DNA of 43,854 nucleotides from the NCBI RefSeq assembly GCF_007991735.1, contig NZ_BJYX01000029.1, positions 1 to 43,854 of the forward strand, in the 5' to 3' direction. The notes below the pieces were generated by a model. The model worked only from the letters and a program-made list of their open reading frames with translations. It was not told the origin of the DNA and ran no database searches. Position 1 is the stretch's first letter. Each line of letters opens with the position of its first letter. Position numbers and translations under genes: made by a program. Below, one piece after another: positions 9,506-18,516 of the stretch. This stretch comes from Terrabacter aerolatus. Its GTDB lineage: Bacteria > Actinomycetota > Actinomycetes > Actinomycetales > Dermatophilaceae.

Positions 9506-10903
9506 CTACGCCCGGACGAAGAGCGCACCGCCGGGCTCCGATGCACGCAGTCGCCACGTCGGGTCCGCGGTCAGCCGCTGGGCCAGCCCACTGCTCGGAG
9601 GCACCAGGACACACCCTGCTCCCGCGAGCCCGGCGGTGACGTCGCCCTCCCCGCGGATGAGGCGCTCGGCGGCCAGCACCCGCTGAGTGCCGTAGAAGTC
9701 GTTGCGGGAGTCGATCGACACGAGGACGTCCGGCCGCTCGAGGAGCACGAAGCCCCCGACCAGGTAGGAGTTGAAGACGTGGCACCGGTCGGGGATCTGC
9801 GTGACCACCGCAGCGGGGTAGAGCTCGGTGTCGGGCCGGCCGACGTGCCCGAGGCTCGGGACCGAGAGGGCCACCAGGCTGACGAGGACGGCGGCCGAGA
9901 CCGCGACGACGACCCGGTACACCCGTCGGGACCGCCCGTCGGAGGTGAGGCCGGTCAGGGCAGCCGCGACGACGGGGACGGCGGCCAGCACGAGGACCGG
10001 CAGGATCCTGATGGCCAGGAGCGAACCGAGCGTTGTGACCATGAGCGCCGAGGTGAAGACCGCGTCCCGACGCCGCACCGCCACGACGAGGCCTGCGATG
10101 CCGATCAGGAGCATGACCAGCTGGGCCGGGCTCGTGGGGTCGAGGTGCTGCCACTCCACGACGACGTCGGACGAGGCGTCCTTGACCGAGGCGGTCTGGG
10201 TGAAGAGTCCGATGCCGTAGGGGTTCGCCAGGGCCCCGCCCGCCGCCGCAGCCGTTGCGGCGAGGCAGCGCCGGCCCGCGCCTCGTGTCGTGCGCCGCGT
10301 GAGCAGCAGCAGAGCCGTCAACCCGGCGATGGCCACCCCGAGCAGAGCCGCGGCGTGCAGGTTGACCCAGAGAGCCATGACGAGGCCGACGGCGAGCACC
10401 GCGACCCAGGGGCGCCGCCCGTCCACGACGTTAACCAGGAGAAGCAACAGCACCATGACCGCGACGTAGTCGACCAGCTGCGGCCTCGCCGAGAGCCACG
10501 GGACGAGGACCGGCGACGTGAGCAGGAGCACCGCCGCGGCCATCAGCGGCGAGCTGCCCAACCGTCTCGCCGACACGAGGACGACCGCCGCCGTGGCCAG
10601 GACGATCCCGCCGCACACCAGCGCGACGCCCGGCAGACCTGCGAGCTGGTACGCGGCTCCGACGACGACGTTGTAGCCCCAGGAGTTCAGCGTCCACGGC
10701 TCGCCGTGGGCGGTCCACGAGAAGGGGTCGACGCGCGGCAGGGACCGATGCTCCATGGTCAGGAGCCCTGTGCGCACCTGCCAGAAGGTGTCGGTCTCGG
10801 CCAGCGTGCCGGCACGCAGCACGACGAGAGGCACGACGGCCGTCCACGCCAGGAACCACGCCAGGCGCCCTGGGTCACCGCGGGCACGGGCGGGTGTCGT
10901 CAA
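9506..10903 (-). CDS. polytopic GT-C-like membrane protein A
   Basis: 465 residues, about ten hydrophobic segments. The first extracytoplasmic loop carries ETDTFWQVRTG...DPFSWTAHGEPWTLNSW, the signature of a broad family of GT-C-fold-like proteins whose acidic first-loop pair resembles the catalytic Asp/Glu of lipid-phosphate-sugar-dependent glycosyltransferases. The C-terminus has a soluble part with HVFNSYLVGGFVLLE and SIDSRNDFYG, matching the GG...D-x-R-x-x-x-Y block of its paralogues. The start is a TTG at 10903 that overlaps the TGA of the upstream gene (TTGA), suggesting translational coupling. An open frame continuing much further upstream is only a shadow of that gene. Glycosyltransferase activity is inferred, not shown. 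Confidence 0.8.
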   Translation of the reverse strand: MTTPARARGDPGRLAWFLAWTAVVPLVVLRAGTLAETDTFWQVRTGLLTMEHRSLPRVDPFSWTAHGEPWTLNSWGYNVVVGAAYQLAGLPGVALVCGGIVLATAAVVLVSARRLGSSPLMAAAVLLLTSPVLVPWLSARPQLVDYVAVMVLLLLLVNVVDGRRPWVAVLAVGLVMALWVNLHAAALLGVAIAGLTALLLLTRRTTRGAGRRCLAATAAAAGGALANPYGIGLFTQTASVKDASSDVVVEWQHLDPTSPAQLVMLLIGIAGLVVAVRRRDAVFTSALMVTTLGSLLAIRILPVLVLAAVPVVAAALTGLTSDGRSRRVYRVVVAVSAAVLVSLVALSVPSLGHVGRPDTELYPAAVVTQIPDRCHVFNSYLVGGFVLLERPDVLVSIDSRNDFYGTQRVLAAERLIRGEGDVTAGLAGAGCVLVPPSSGLAQRLTADPTWRLRASEPGGALFVRA

Positions 10904-12405
10904 CGCGGGGCCCGGAGGAGGACGTACTCGCTCCCCCGGTCGACGACAGTCCACCGGGCCTGCGCGACGAGCGCCTCGACGACCGGCTCTCCGTTGCCGA
11001 GCAGGGCGTAGGAGCACTTCGTCCTGCGCACGTAGTCCTGCCAGCCGGGGGCTGCGGCCTCGAAGTCGAGGTGCTCCTTGACGTGGCCGGCTGCGTAGAT
11101 CTCGACCCGGCCGTCGATGGTCGGACGAATGTTGGGGTGGCTCCAGATGAGCCATCCGCCGATGCCGTAGTTGTTGCACACCACCGTGTCGTTCGGCAGG
11201 GCCGCGAGCTGCGCGTCGAGGTCGTTCGCACCCCACGCGGGAACCGCGGCTCTCGTGGGCAGGATCAGCGCTGCGATGAGCAGGGCGAGCGTCGTGAGGC
11301 CGATGGTCATCGCGACCTCGCGACGGGCCTCGGGCTCCCGGTCGGGAGGGAGCAGGCCCTGGACCGTCGCGGCTGCGACGGGCGCGATGATCGCGGCGCC
11401 GACGGCCACGGTGCGGCTGTAGAGCAGAGCGAGACCGATCGCGAGGGCGACGAGGAGGATGTCGGTCCACCGTGTCGGCTGTCGCGCACGCGCCCAGACG
11501 AGCAGGACGGTGCCCGCGAGCACGACGAAGGCGAGGAAGCCGGGCTGCCGGATCGACGGCGGCATCCATTCCTGGATGTACTGCGTCGTCTCGTTGACGG
11601 CGAAGGGTGAGAGCAGCAGAGAAGGCCCGGTCGGCGTCAGGGCGGCGGCCGCGAGCGAGCCGAGTGGCACGAGGGCCAGACGCTTCCACTGCCGGCGCGA
11701 GACCGCCCGGTCCAGCGCCATCCCCGCCAGCGCCACCACGCCGATGACGACGCCGAAGAACCACATCCCGTGCGTGCACGCCCACACCCACGTGACCGGC
11801 ACCAGCCACCACCGCGGCCGGCCGTCCGCTGCCGAACGGAGCCACGCTGCCGTGAAGGCCACGGCGAAGGCGAAGGAGAGCAGGTGCGGGCGGAGCGACA
11901 GGCTCTGGCTCATGGCCACGAACGCGACGGAGGTGGCAGCGCCCGAGGCGAGCAGCGAAGCCCGCGCACGGGTGGCGCGCCAGAGAGTGAGCCCGATGAT
12001 CGCGCCGCCCAGGGGCAGCAGCCACGCGACACCGGGCAGCCCCAGGAACTGCTGCGCGAGGCTCATGACGAGCTCCGGGAGCCACTCGTGCAACCGCCAG
12101 GGCTGGGTCGACATCGTGCTCCACGGGTCAGGCCCGTTGAAGGTCCAGGTCTGACGGAGACGGTCGCCGGCGGCGAGGTGCCAGAACGTGTCCGAGTCCC
12201 CGACCGGACGAGCGATCTGGATGACCGCGACGAAGATGACGAGGCCGGGCAACGCCTGGCGCACCGCCAGCGGCAGGGGACCACGACGGCCGGCGGACGG
12301 GGCCTGCTGCGTGCCAGCGGCCTCGGAGCGAGGCCCTTGGCTGGGCCCCGCAGCCGACCTGGCAACCCTCGTGTCGCTCGTCACTGGAGGATCATCCCTG
12401 CTCAC
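10900..12405 (-). CDS. polytopic GT-C-like membrane protein B
   Basis: 501 residues. A cytosolic Ser/Ala/Gly-rich N-tail (about 1-45) precedes a first membrane helix and the loop GDSDTFWHLAAGDRL...DPWS...WRLHEWLPELV, the family's Asp-containing first loop. Many hydrophobic helices follow. The C-terminal soluble domain has VVCNNYGIGGWLIW and PTIDGRVEIYAAGH, then CSYALLG and EYVLLRAP at the end, closely parallel to protein C (14166-15596). The GTG at 12405 is used; a GTG seven codons later (12384) is an alternative. It overlaps gene A by 4 bases. Probably a membrane glycosyltransferase acting on the outer face; donor and acceptor unknown. Confidence 0.82.
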   Translation of the reverse strand: MSRDDPPVTSDTRVARSAAGPSQGPRSEAAGTQQAPSAGRRGPLPLAVRQALPGLVIFVAVIQIARPVGDSDTFWHLAAGDRLRQTWTFNGPDPWSTMSTQPWRLHEWLPELVMSLAQQFLGLPGVAWLLPLGGAIIGLTLWRATRARASLLASGAATSVAFVAMSQSLSLRPHLLSFAFAVAFTAAWLRSAADGRPRWWLVPVTWVWACTHGMWFFGVVIGVVALAGMALDRAVSRRQWKRLALVPLGSLAAAALTPTGPSLLLSPFAVNETTQYIQEWMPPSIRQPGFLAFVVLAGTVLLVWARARQPTRWTDILLVALAIGLALLYSRTVAVGAAIIAPVAAATVQGLLPPDREPEARREVAMTIGLTTLALLIAALILPTRAAVPAWGANDLDAQLAALPNDTVVCNNYGIGGWLIWSHPNIRPTIDGRVEIYAAGHVKEHLDFEAAAPGWQDYVRRTKCSYALLGNGEPVVEALVAQARWTVVDRGSEYVLLRAPR

Positions 12406-12541
12406 TGACTCACCCGAGGGCGTTTTGGGTGGATTGACTCCGGCCCTGAGGCCGCTCGGACAGCACGTGTCGCGCCCAAGAAGTTCTGACCCGTCTCGCT
12501 GCTGCGCAGCACACCATGGTTTGACGAGGCGCTGGCCGACC

Positions 12542-14044
12542 TCACTTACAAGGGTGGTGCGCGTAGATCACTCCCCACCCAGTCTCTGCGACGCGACAGA
12601 ACTCCGTCCGGACCACGGAGTTTGCCTCGTCGGAGCCACGAACGGCATAGGGCGAAACCTTCTCCATGAGGCCCTCGGGCATCGGCGTCAGAAGGAGCAC
12701 ATCCGACCGACGCAGGTCCTCTGCGAGCCCGGAGCCAGCACGCGACGCCGCCCCACCGGTCAGATCAAGGAAATAGGAACTGGGCCGCAGCTCCGGGATC
12801 AGGTGGTAGGCCGCGACCCGAGTGATGGAGTCTCGGCTCAGGTCGGTAGAGCCCACGAACAGCGAACCACCGGGTGCAGCGTGAGCCAGCAGCGCAGACC
12901 GGGTCTCCATCAGGCCCGCGTACTCCGCGAGGGGGATGACCGCTGACCTGTCGCCGAACTGCAACGCGACGGTCGCCGGCGACGGGCGCAGGACCGCCGC
13001 CATCACACTCCCGACCGCCGCGACAGCCATGGCCACGAGGACCATCTTGCGGCGTCGGAGAGCATCCGGGGACTCGGAACCGACGACGGCGACGGCGACC
13101 AGGGGCACTGTGACGCAGAGCGTGTAGAGCGCATGCTCCGGGTCCACCCGCTGCAGGCTCTGGGGCAGGATCGCCAGCGCCAGCAGAGCGTGCGCGGCAG
13201 AGGAACGCGTGCGGTGCTTCAACGCCAACCAGACCAAGGCCGATGTGACACCCACGACGGCCACGACGAGGGTCACTGACCGAAGGGGGTCGTCCATCAG
13301 GCGCAAGGACCCGTTGATCCCCGCGCGTCCGGGGCCGATGTTCCGCCACATCCGCGACCCGGCGACGACGAAGAGCCAGGCGGTCGGGGCGAGACCCGCA
13401 GCGAAGCCCGCCACCAACCAACGCCACGTCGAGGACCGCCACAGGAAAGGAACAAGTACCGGGAGGCCGACGATCGCCAGTTCTGGACGAAACGCGGCAG
13501 CGAGACCGACCATCAGCCCGGCCCCGAAGTGCGTCGGGCCACCACGCCGCTCGGCGAGCGCCAAGGCCGCGATGAGGCAGGCGATTGCTCCCAGCCACGC
13601 ATAGGCGACGGAGCCCAGAGGCGCCAGGAGGATCAGACAGGCCCCTCCCGACAGAAGGCCCGTCATCCGGCTGCGCGAGCGACCGAGCATGTAGCAGCCC
13701 AAGGCGACGGTGAGGTGGATGAACAGGCCGAACGCGCGCTCGACCACCAAGGAGCCCCCGAAGGCACCGAACAGCCCTGCCAAGGCGTAGAACGGCGCTG
13801 GACCGTACACGGTGTAGAAGTCGCGATGGGGCACGAGACCGGCCCTGACCTGGTCCGCGTAGACGAGCAGGATCGACTCATCCAACGACGTGAGTGGCCA
13901 TGCGAAGGAGGGCAAGGCAAGCGCTGTTGCACCCACGCCCATCATCGCGATGTCGACGACGATTCTCTTTCGACCTGAAGAGACCGCATTCCCCGGCGGG
14001 TCGACCGTGCGCGGCGCCGAACCCGTTGTCCCCCTGACAAACAT
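12542..14044 (-). CDS. polytopic membrane protein, GT-C/PMT-like
   Basis: About 500 residues with ten or more hydrophobic helices. The first loop reads LDESILLVYADQVRAGLVPHRDFYTVYGPAPFYALAGLF, a pattern typical of uncharacterised GT-C-like proteins (acidic residue, then HRDFYxxYGPxxxY). A soluble C-terminal part (about 370-500) contains SLFVGSTDLSR and ends in a Cys-bearing tail (FCRVAETGWGVIYAHHPC). It is a different subfamily from proteins A-C but the same general class. The ATG at 14044 is used; a GTG at 14062 is in frame and neither has a clear ribosome site. It is preceded by an AT-rich promoter-like region, so it probably has its own transcript. Confidence 0.78.
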   Translation of the reverse strand: MFVRGTTGSAPRTVDPPGNAVSSGRKRIVVDIAMMGVGATALALPSFAWPLTSLDESILLVYADQVRAGLVPHRDFYTVYGPAPFYALAGLFGAFGGSLVVERAFGLFIHLTVALGCYMLGRSRSRMTGLLSGGACLILLAPLGSVAYAWLGAIACLIAALALAERRGGPTHFGAGLMVGLAAAFRPELAIVGLPVLVPFLWRSSTWRWLVAGFAAGLAPTAWLFVVAGSRMWRNIGPGRAGINGSLRLMDDPLRSVTLVVAVVGVTSALVWLALKHRTRSSAAHALLALAILPQSLQRVDPEHALYTLCVTVPLVAVAVVGSESPDALRRRKMVLVAMAVAAVGSVMAAVLRPSPATVALQFGDRSAVIPLAEYAGLMETRSALLAHAAPGGSLFVGSTDLSRDSITRVAAYHLIPELRPSSYFLDLTGGAASRAGSGLAEDLRRSDVLLLTPMPEGLMEKVSPYAVRGSDEANSVVRTEFCRVAETGWGVIYAHHPCK

Positions 14045-14062
14045 GGGAACAGGGTGCCGCAC

Positions 14063-14165
14063 ATCAGGTAACTGCTCGGACTAACGGGAAAAGTACTATC
14101 GATAAAAAGAATTCATATCCAGACATAATGTGACAAATCGGTCAAAAGCCATGAGCGGGACGCCC
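14063..14165 (-). promoter_or_regulatory. AT-rich promoter-like region before the PMT-like gene
   Basis: Between the tad-linked GT-C gene and the 12542-14044 gene is a 100-base stretch with A/T runs (about 14090-14145) that stands out from the local GC level. On the minus strand TTGACC (complement of 14140-14145) is a possible -35, followed by TATG-like sequences at about 17-20 bases. The exact -10 is uncertain. Confidence 0.35.
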
Positions 14166-15596
14166 TCACCGTGATGAGCGCAGCAACACGTAACCACCGG
14201 AATGGCCGACGTCGATCCAGCTGCCGGGTGGCCGCATGACGTGGACGACTGCGACATCGACGGGTAGCACGGCATACGAACAACCGACGCGGGCGGGGTA
14301 GGACTGCCACCCGTCGTCCGCAGCGATGAAGCCGAGGTAGGCCAAGATGTGCTCGACGGAGTAGAGCTCGACGCGAGTGTCCATCGTGGGCCGGAGCCCG
14401 GGGTGCTGCAGCATGAGCCAGCCACCATCGGCCTGGTCGTTGCAGACGACCGTCCCGGCCGGCAGCCGGTCGAGCGCCTCGTCGAGGCCGTTCGGCCCGA
14501 TGGCCGGAACGGCCGCGACGGTCGGCGACAGCAACGCGGCGACGACCAGACTTCCGATGGCCGAGAGTGTCAGCCCGGCCCGCTCGAGCCTTCCCGGACC
14601 CACGACGGGTTCGTGCACCAGGTCCTGAATAGCCGTGGCAGCCAGCGGAGCCAGGATCACCGCCCCCAGTCCCACGGTCCGCGACCAAGTGCTGACCAGC
14701 CCAAGCGCGAGCAGCCCGAGCAGGACCGTGGTCCACCCACGCCGCCGATGCCGGATCAGCTGGACGGCAACCGGAACCATGAGGGCCAGGGCTGCCAGCA
14801 CTGGCGGGTCCGTGAGGCTCGGGCGCTGCCACTCGGTGATGAAGGCCGTCACTCCCTCGACCTGGAAGGGTGACGTGAACAGTCGTGGACCGACGGGCGT
14901 CACTGCTGCGGCGGCCACCGACAGGACTGGGACGAGGCCCAGCCGCACACCCTCTCGGATCGGTGCCCGGCGCTCGGCCACCATCCCCACGATGACGACG
15001 ACACCCACGACCGGACCGACGAACCACATGCCGTGGCTGCACGCCCAGAGCCACGTGACCGGCACGAGCCACCATCGCACCCGCCCGTCATCCCGGGTGA
15101 GAAGCCACGCGCTGGTCGTGACGGCGGTCAGCGCGAAGGTCACGAGCTGCGGCCGCGGTGACAGGCTCCCGCTCAGGGCGACGAAAGTCACGGCGAGGAC
15201 CAGCGCGCTCGCCAACGGCGAAGCCCGGCGGCGACAGGCAGCCAGAACGGACATGCCGATGATCAGCGAGCCCAGGCAGAGGAGCCACGCCACACCAGCG
15301 AGACCGTATGCCGCGTACGCCCGGTGCATGAGCACCTCGGGCAGCCACTGGTTGAGGATCCACGTCTTCTCGGTGGCAGCACCGAACGGGTCGTCCAGGA
15401 CGAACTGCCCTGTGCTCACGAGGTGCCCGCCCGCAACCACGTGCCAGAAGGCATCTGGGTCCTTCACCGGCCCGAGCGGCTTGAGCGCGACGAGCGTAAG
15501 CACGAGCGGTGGCAGCAGCCAGCCGATCCGAGCGAGTGGTGAGCCACCGCCAGGATGTGGCACGACCCGGGCTTCCGCGTCGGTGGCGACCGGCAC
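14166..15596 (-). CDS. polytopic GT-C-like membrane protein C, end of the tad operon
   Basis: 476 residues. The first loop KDPDAFWHVVAGGHL...DPFG...WILNQWLPEVL and the C-terminal block VVCNDQADGGWLMLQ...PTMDTRVELYSVEH...CSYAVLP...GYVLLRSS align with protein B along the whole length. Between them are about ten hydrophobic helices. The GTG start at 15596 lies 8 bases after the tadC stop, on the same strand, with GGGGGCTGA as ribosome site, so it is probably co-transcribed with the pilus machinery. That placement suggests a link to the pilus, for example pilin modification, but this is inference. B and C look like duplicates. Confidence 0.83.
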   Translation of the reverse strand: MPVATDAEARVVPHPGGGSPLARIGWLLPPLVLTLVALKPLGPVKDPDAFWHVVAGGHLVSTGQFVLDDPFGAATEKTWILNQWLPEVLMHRAYAAYGLAGVAWLLCLGSLIIGMSVLAACRRRASPLASALVLAVTFVALSGSLSPRPQLVTFALTAVTTSAWLLTRDDGRVRWWLVPVTWLWACSHGMWFVGPVVGVVVIVGMVAERRAPIREGVRLGLVPVLSVAAAAVTPVGPRLFTSPFQVEGVTAFITEWQRPSLTDPPVLAALALMVPVAVQLIRHRRRGWTTVLLGLLALGLVSTWSRTVGLGAVILAPLAATAIQDLVHEPVVGPGRLERAGLTLSAIGSLVVAALLSPTVAAVPAIGPNGLDEALDRLPAGTVVCNDQADGGWLMLQHPGLRPTMDTRVELYSVEHILAYLGFIAADDGWQSYPARVGCSYAVLPVDVAVVHVMRPPGSWIDVGHSGGYVLLRSSR

Positions 15597-15604
15597 GGCG
15601 GGGG

Positions 15605-16528
15605 TCAGCCCCCGAAGGCCTGCATCATGCGGATGCCACCCGGGCCGATGATGACGATGAAGAGGGCCGGAAGGATGCAGAACATCAGCGGGAAGAGGAT
15701 CTTGATGGTGACCTTCTGCGCCTTCTCCTCCGCCTTCTGCCGTCGGACCAGACGCATGTTCACCGTCTGCTCACGAAGCACACCGGCGATCGGGAGTCCG
15801 AGACGATCGGCCTGGACGAGCGCCGTGATGAAGTTCTTGACCTCGGGCAGTGTGACCCGATCCCCCATCGAGCTGAACGCCTCGCCGCGTGACTTGCCGA
15901 TCTGGATCTCGGACAGCACACGCGCGAACTCACCGGAGATCGGACCGTCGACGTTGCGCGCCACCTGGAGGAGGGCTGCGTCGAACCCTTGGCCGGCCTC
16001 GACGCAGACGCTGAGCATGTCCAGTGCGTCGGCGAGGCTCTTGCTCGTCTCCTCCTGACGACGCAGGGCGACGTTCTTCAGGAGGAGGTCCGGCAGGAAG
16101 AAGAGAACTGATCCGCCGATCACGCCGTAGAGAAGCGCGTTGGGAAGCTGGAACTTGGCGTAGAACGCCCCGATCACGATGCCGAGGATCAGCGCCGCTC
16201 CCTTGAGGCCGAGGATGCGCTCGACCGTCCAACCAGCAGGATTGCCCGCCTGGTCCAGCAGCTTCGTGTACCGGTCGTCGGCGCCCCCCGGCGACAGGGC
16301 ACGGGCTAGTCCCTTGGTGCGCTCCAGGATGGGGGCCACGAGACGGTCCTTCGCGGCCAGCTCGGTCGTCACCACCTCGCGCCGATCGACCGACTGGTCG
16401 ATGAGCAGGAGGGACTTGGCGACCCCTCGGGGCTCTCCACCGCTGGAGCCCACGCTGAGGACGGCGATGAGAACGCCCACGGCGAGGAGCCCCGCGGCCA
16501 GGTAGACCGGGTTCAGGTTCACGATCAC
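15605..16528 (-). CDS. tadC: TadC, Flp pilus assembly inner-membrane platform protein (T2SS F family)
   Basis: About 307 residues. An N-terminal membrane helix (VYLAAGLLAVGVLIAVLSV), two helices in the middle (LILGIVIGAFYAKF, LLYGVIGGSVLFFLPDLLL), then the T2SSF domain (ADALDMLSVCVEAGQGFDAALLQVA...EFARVLSEIQIGKSRGEAFSSMGDR...FITALVQADRLGLPIAGVL) and a final hydrophobic hairpin (LFPLMFCILPALFIVIIGPG). With TadB it forms the inner-membrane platform moved by the TadA ATPase. The GTG at 16528 overlaps the tadB stop by GTGA. A second GTG at 16522 has the better-spaced GAGG ribosome site and is an equal alternative; the open frame extending to 16624 is not supported. Confidence 0.92.
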   Translation of the reverse strand: MIVNLNPVYLAAGLLAVGVLIAVLSVGSSGGEPRGVAKSLLLIDQSVDRREVVTTELAAKDRLVAPILERTKGLARALSPGGADDRYTKLLDQAGNPAGWTVERILGLKGAALILGIVIGAFYAKFQLPNALLYGVIGGSVLFFLPDLLLKNVALRRQEETSKSLADALDMLSVCVEAGQGFDAALLQVARNVDGPISGEFARVLSEIQIGKSRGEAFSSMGDRVTLPEVKNFITALVQADRLGLPIAGVLREQTVNMRLVRRQKAEEKAQKVTIKILFPLMFCILPALFIVIIGPGGIRMMQAFGG

Positions 16529-18516
16529 ACCTCGATCTTCACGACTTGGCGCATCCAGATGATGCCGACTCCGAGCGAGACGACGCCGCCCACGCTCATG
16601 AAGAGACCGACCGTCGTCGTCCACAGCAGGCTGACGTACTCATAGTTGACGCGAGTCATGTAGATGAAGATGAAGATCGGGAGCGCCACGAGGATGTAGG
16701 CGGACAGGCGTCCTTCAGCTGACAGCGTGGCGACCTGCCGGTGCAGGGACTCCCGCTCGCGAAGTGTGCCGGCGGTCGTCCGCAGTGTGTCGGCAAGGTT
16801 GCCGCCGACCTCGCGCTGGATGCGGATGGCCATGACGGTCCAGTGCATCGACTTGCTCTCCATGCGAACAGCCACCCGTTCGAGGGCATCCGAGATGTCG
16901 GTTCCGATCCGGGTCTCGGCAAGGGCACGACTGAACTCCTTGCCGGCCGGCTCGGCGGCATCGCGTGCCACGGCGTCGAGCGCCTGCGGCAGGCCGAAAC
17001 CGCTGCGGAGGCTCGTCGAGATGAGCAGCAGGATCTGGGGTAGCTGGGCCTCGAACTTCCGGGCACGTCGAGATGCGACGAAGCGCAGTCCCCCGGGCAT
17101 GACCAGCAGACCGAGGACGCCGCCGAGGAGGAGCCCGAGAGCCTTACCCTCTCCCGCGAGCACCATCCCGACTGCCGCACCGACGATGACGGCGACGACG
17201 CGCAGGACGAGCCACTCCCCCGCCCGGAAGGGCAGGTCGGCACGCTCGATGAGGGCCATGGTCCTGCTGGTGGACTTCCGGTCCTTCATGACCCGGTCGC
17301 CCATGTCGAGCAGCTGAGCCGTGATCGTGCTCTGCGCGGCCTTCATCTCCTGCCGCGACAGGGCGACGACGTCGCCGACGACGTAGGAGTCGATCGAGGC
17401 GACGCGCCGCTCGCGCTTGGTCTCGAGCGTCGGCATGAGCGACGTCCCCAGCATCACGAAGAGACCGAGGGCGAGGAGGCCGCCGGCGATGTAAGGGGTC
17501 CGGTCGGTGATCGGGACCGGTCCGAGGCTGGCCGCCGCGGAAGCGGGCGCCGCAACGGCCGGAGCCGGCGACGGAGACCCGGAAGGACGAGGTGCCGCCG
17601 CAGACGCTGCGGTGAAGGTGACCTCGCGGCTGAAGCCGAACGGAGTGTTGCCTGCGACGCCCGAGATCTCGTAGCTGTGCGGGCCGGTGAGCGGCTTGGG
17701 GATCGCGGACGAGAACTGGACCTGCCGGTTGAGGGCCTGCGCCGAGGCGGCGAAGGCGGCCGACACGGCCGCGCCGTTGTCCGCCGCCACGACGGTCCCG
17801 CCGTTGGCGTCGGCAAAGGCCTGCAGGGCCTTCGTCGCCTCTGGGTCGTTGGTGTTAAAGCGCACCACGTCCACTCGGATGCCGCCGGCCTTGAGCTTGG
17901 CGACGGCGCTCTTGAGAGCCAGGGCCTTGTTGTCTGCCGTGGTGTCGGCACCGTCGCTCAGCAGGACGATGCTGCGGTCGCCCGACCCGCCCAACACGGC
18001 CGCGGCGCTCTGCATGGCGGCATACAGGCTGGTGTCACCCCGTGACTCGAGACCGTTGATGACGCGCTGCGCGGCCGCACGGTCCAGCGTGGGCGCGAGG
18101 TCGACGCCGGCGGTGTTCGCGAATGAGGCGACGCCGACCTTGACGTCCGTGGACACGGTGCCGAGGTAGGTCGCTGACGCCTTGCGGACGGTTGCCATCC
18201 CCTGCGCGCCCATCGAGCCGCTCGTGTCGATGACGAGCATGGCTCGGCGGTCGAGCTTGGCGGCCTGCTTGACGGTGGCCGGGAACGGCTCGTTGTCGAC
18301 GAGGAGCTTGAGGGACTGGGGGCTGAGCTGCACGTCCACCTTGCTGCGCAGCGTGATGACTCCCGTGACGGTCGATCCAGTGCCCGAGGATGTCGCCTTG
18401 ACGTTGCTGAGGCCGACGGACACGTCGTCCGCCTGTGCGGCACCTGCGGGCAGGAGCACCAGACAGGTCGCAGCGGCAGCCACCCCCACCAGCAGACGAC
18501 GCGTCACGACGTTCAC
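16525..18516 (-). CDS. tadB: vWA domain fused to TadB (Flp pilus platform protein)
   Basis: 663 residues, about twice the usual TadB length. A signal peptide (1-29, ending AQA) is followed by a short beta domain and an extracytoplasmic von Willebrand A domain (about 91-265). Its complete MIDAS is D97-T-S-G-S, T162 in GDTSLY and D188 in LLSDGAD. A Pro/Ala/Ser linker (about 305-332) leads to a membrane helix (341-361). Next come a cytosolic part, paired helices (about 435-480), the T2SSF domain (QLPQILLLISTSLRSGFGLPQALDAVA..., 490-620) and two C-terminal helices. TadB forms the platform with TadC; the vWA part may bind pilins or surface proteins in a metal-dependent way. The GTG start overlaps tadA by GTGA. 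Confidence 0.93.
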   Translation of the reverse strand: MNVVTRRLLVGVAAAATCLVLLPAGAAQADDVSVGLSNVKATSSGTGSTVTGVITLRSKVDVQLSPQSLKLLVDNEPFPATVKQAAKLDRRAMLVIDTSGSMGAQGMATVRKASATYLGTVSTDVKVGVASFANTAGVDLAPTLDRAAAQRVINGLESRGDTSLYAAMQSAAAVLGGSGDRSIVLLSDGADTTADNKALALKSAVAKLKAGGIRVDVVRFNTNDPEATKALQAFADANGGTVVAADNGAAVSAAFAASAQALNRQVQFSSAIPKPLTGPHSYEISGVAGNTPFGFSREVTFTAASAAAPRPSGSPSPAPAVAAPASAAASLGPVPITDRTPYIAGGLLALGLFVMLGTSLMPTLETKRERRVASIDSYVVGDVVALSRQEMKAAQSTITAQLLDMGDRVMKDRKSTSRTMALIERADLPFRAGEWLVLRVVAVIVGAAVGMVLAGEGKALGLLLGGVLGLLVMPGGLRFVASRRARKFEAQLPQILLLISTSLRSGFGLPQALDAVARDAAEPAGKEFSRALAETRIGTDISDALERVAVRMESKSMHWTVMAIRIQREVGGNLADTLRTTAGTLRERESLHRQVATLSAEGRLSAYILVALPIFIFIYMTRVNYEYVSLLWTTTVGLFMSVGGVVSLGVGIIWMRQVVKIEV

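Noticed and set aside
9779-11011. 410-codon plus-strand frame opposite genes A and B
   Set aside because: Asp/Arg/His-rich shadow with no domain; genes A and B explain the region.
10904-12124. N-terminal extension of the GT-C-like protein A reading through the previous gene
   Set aside because: This part lies in another frame of the 10900-12405 gene, which has clear membrane helices and motifs. The TTG at 10903 is the sensible start.
12500-12511. 12-base palindrome TGCTGCGCAGCA downstream of the PMT-like gene
   Set aside because: A perfect palindrome with no loop and no nearby promoter; chance is likely at this GC level.
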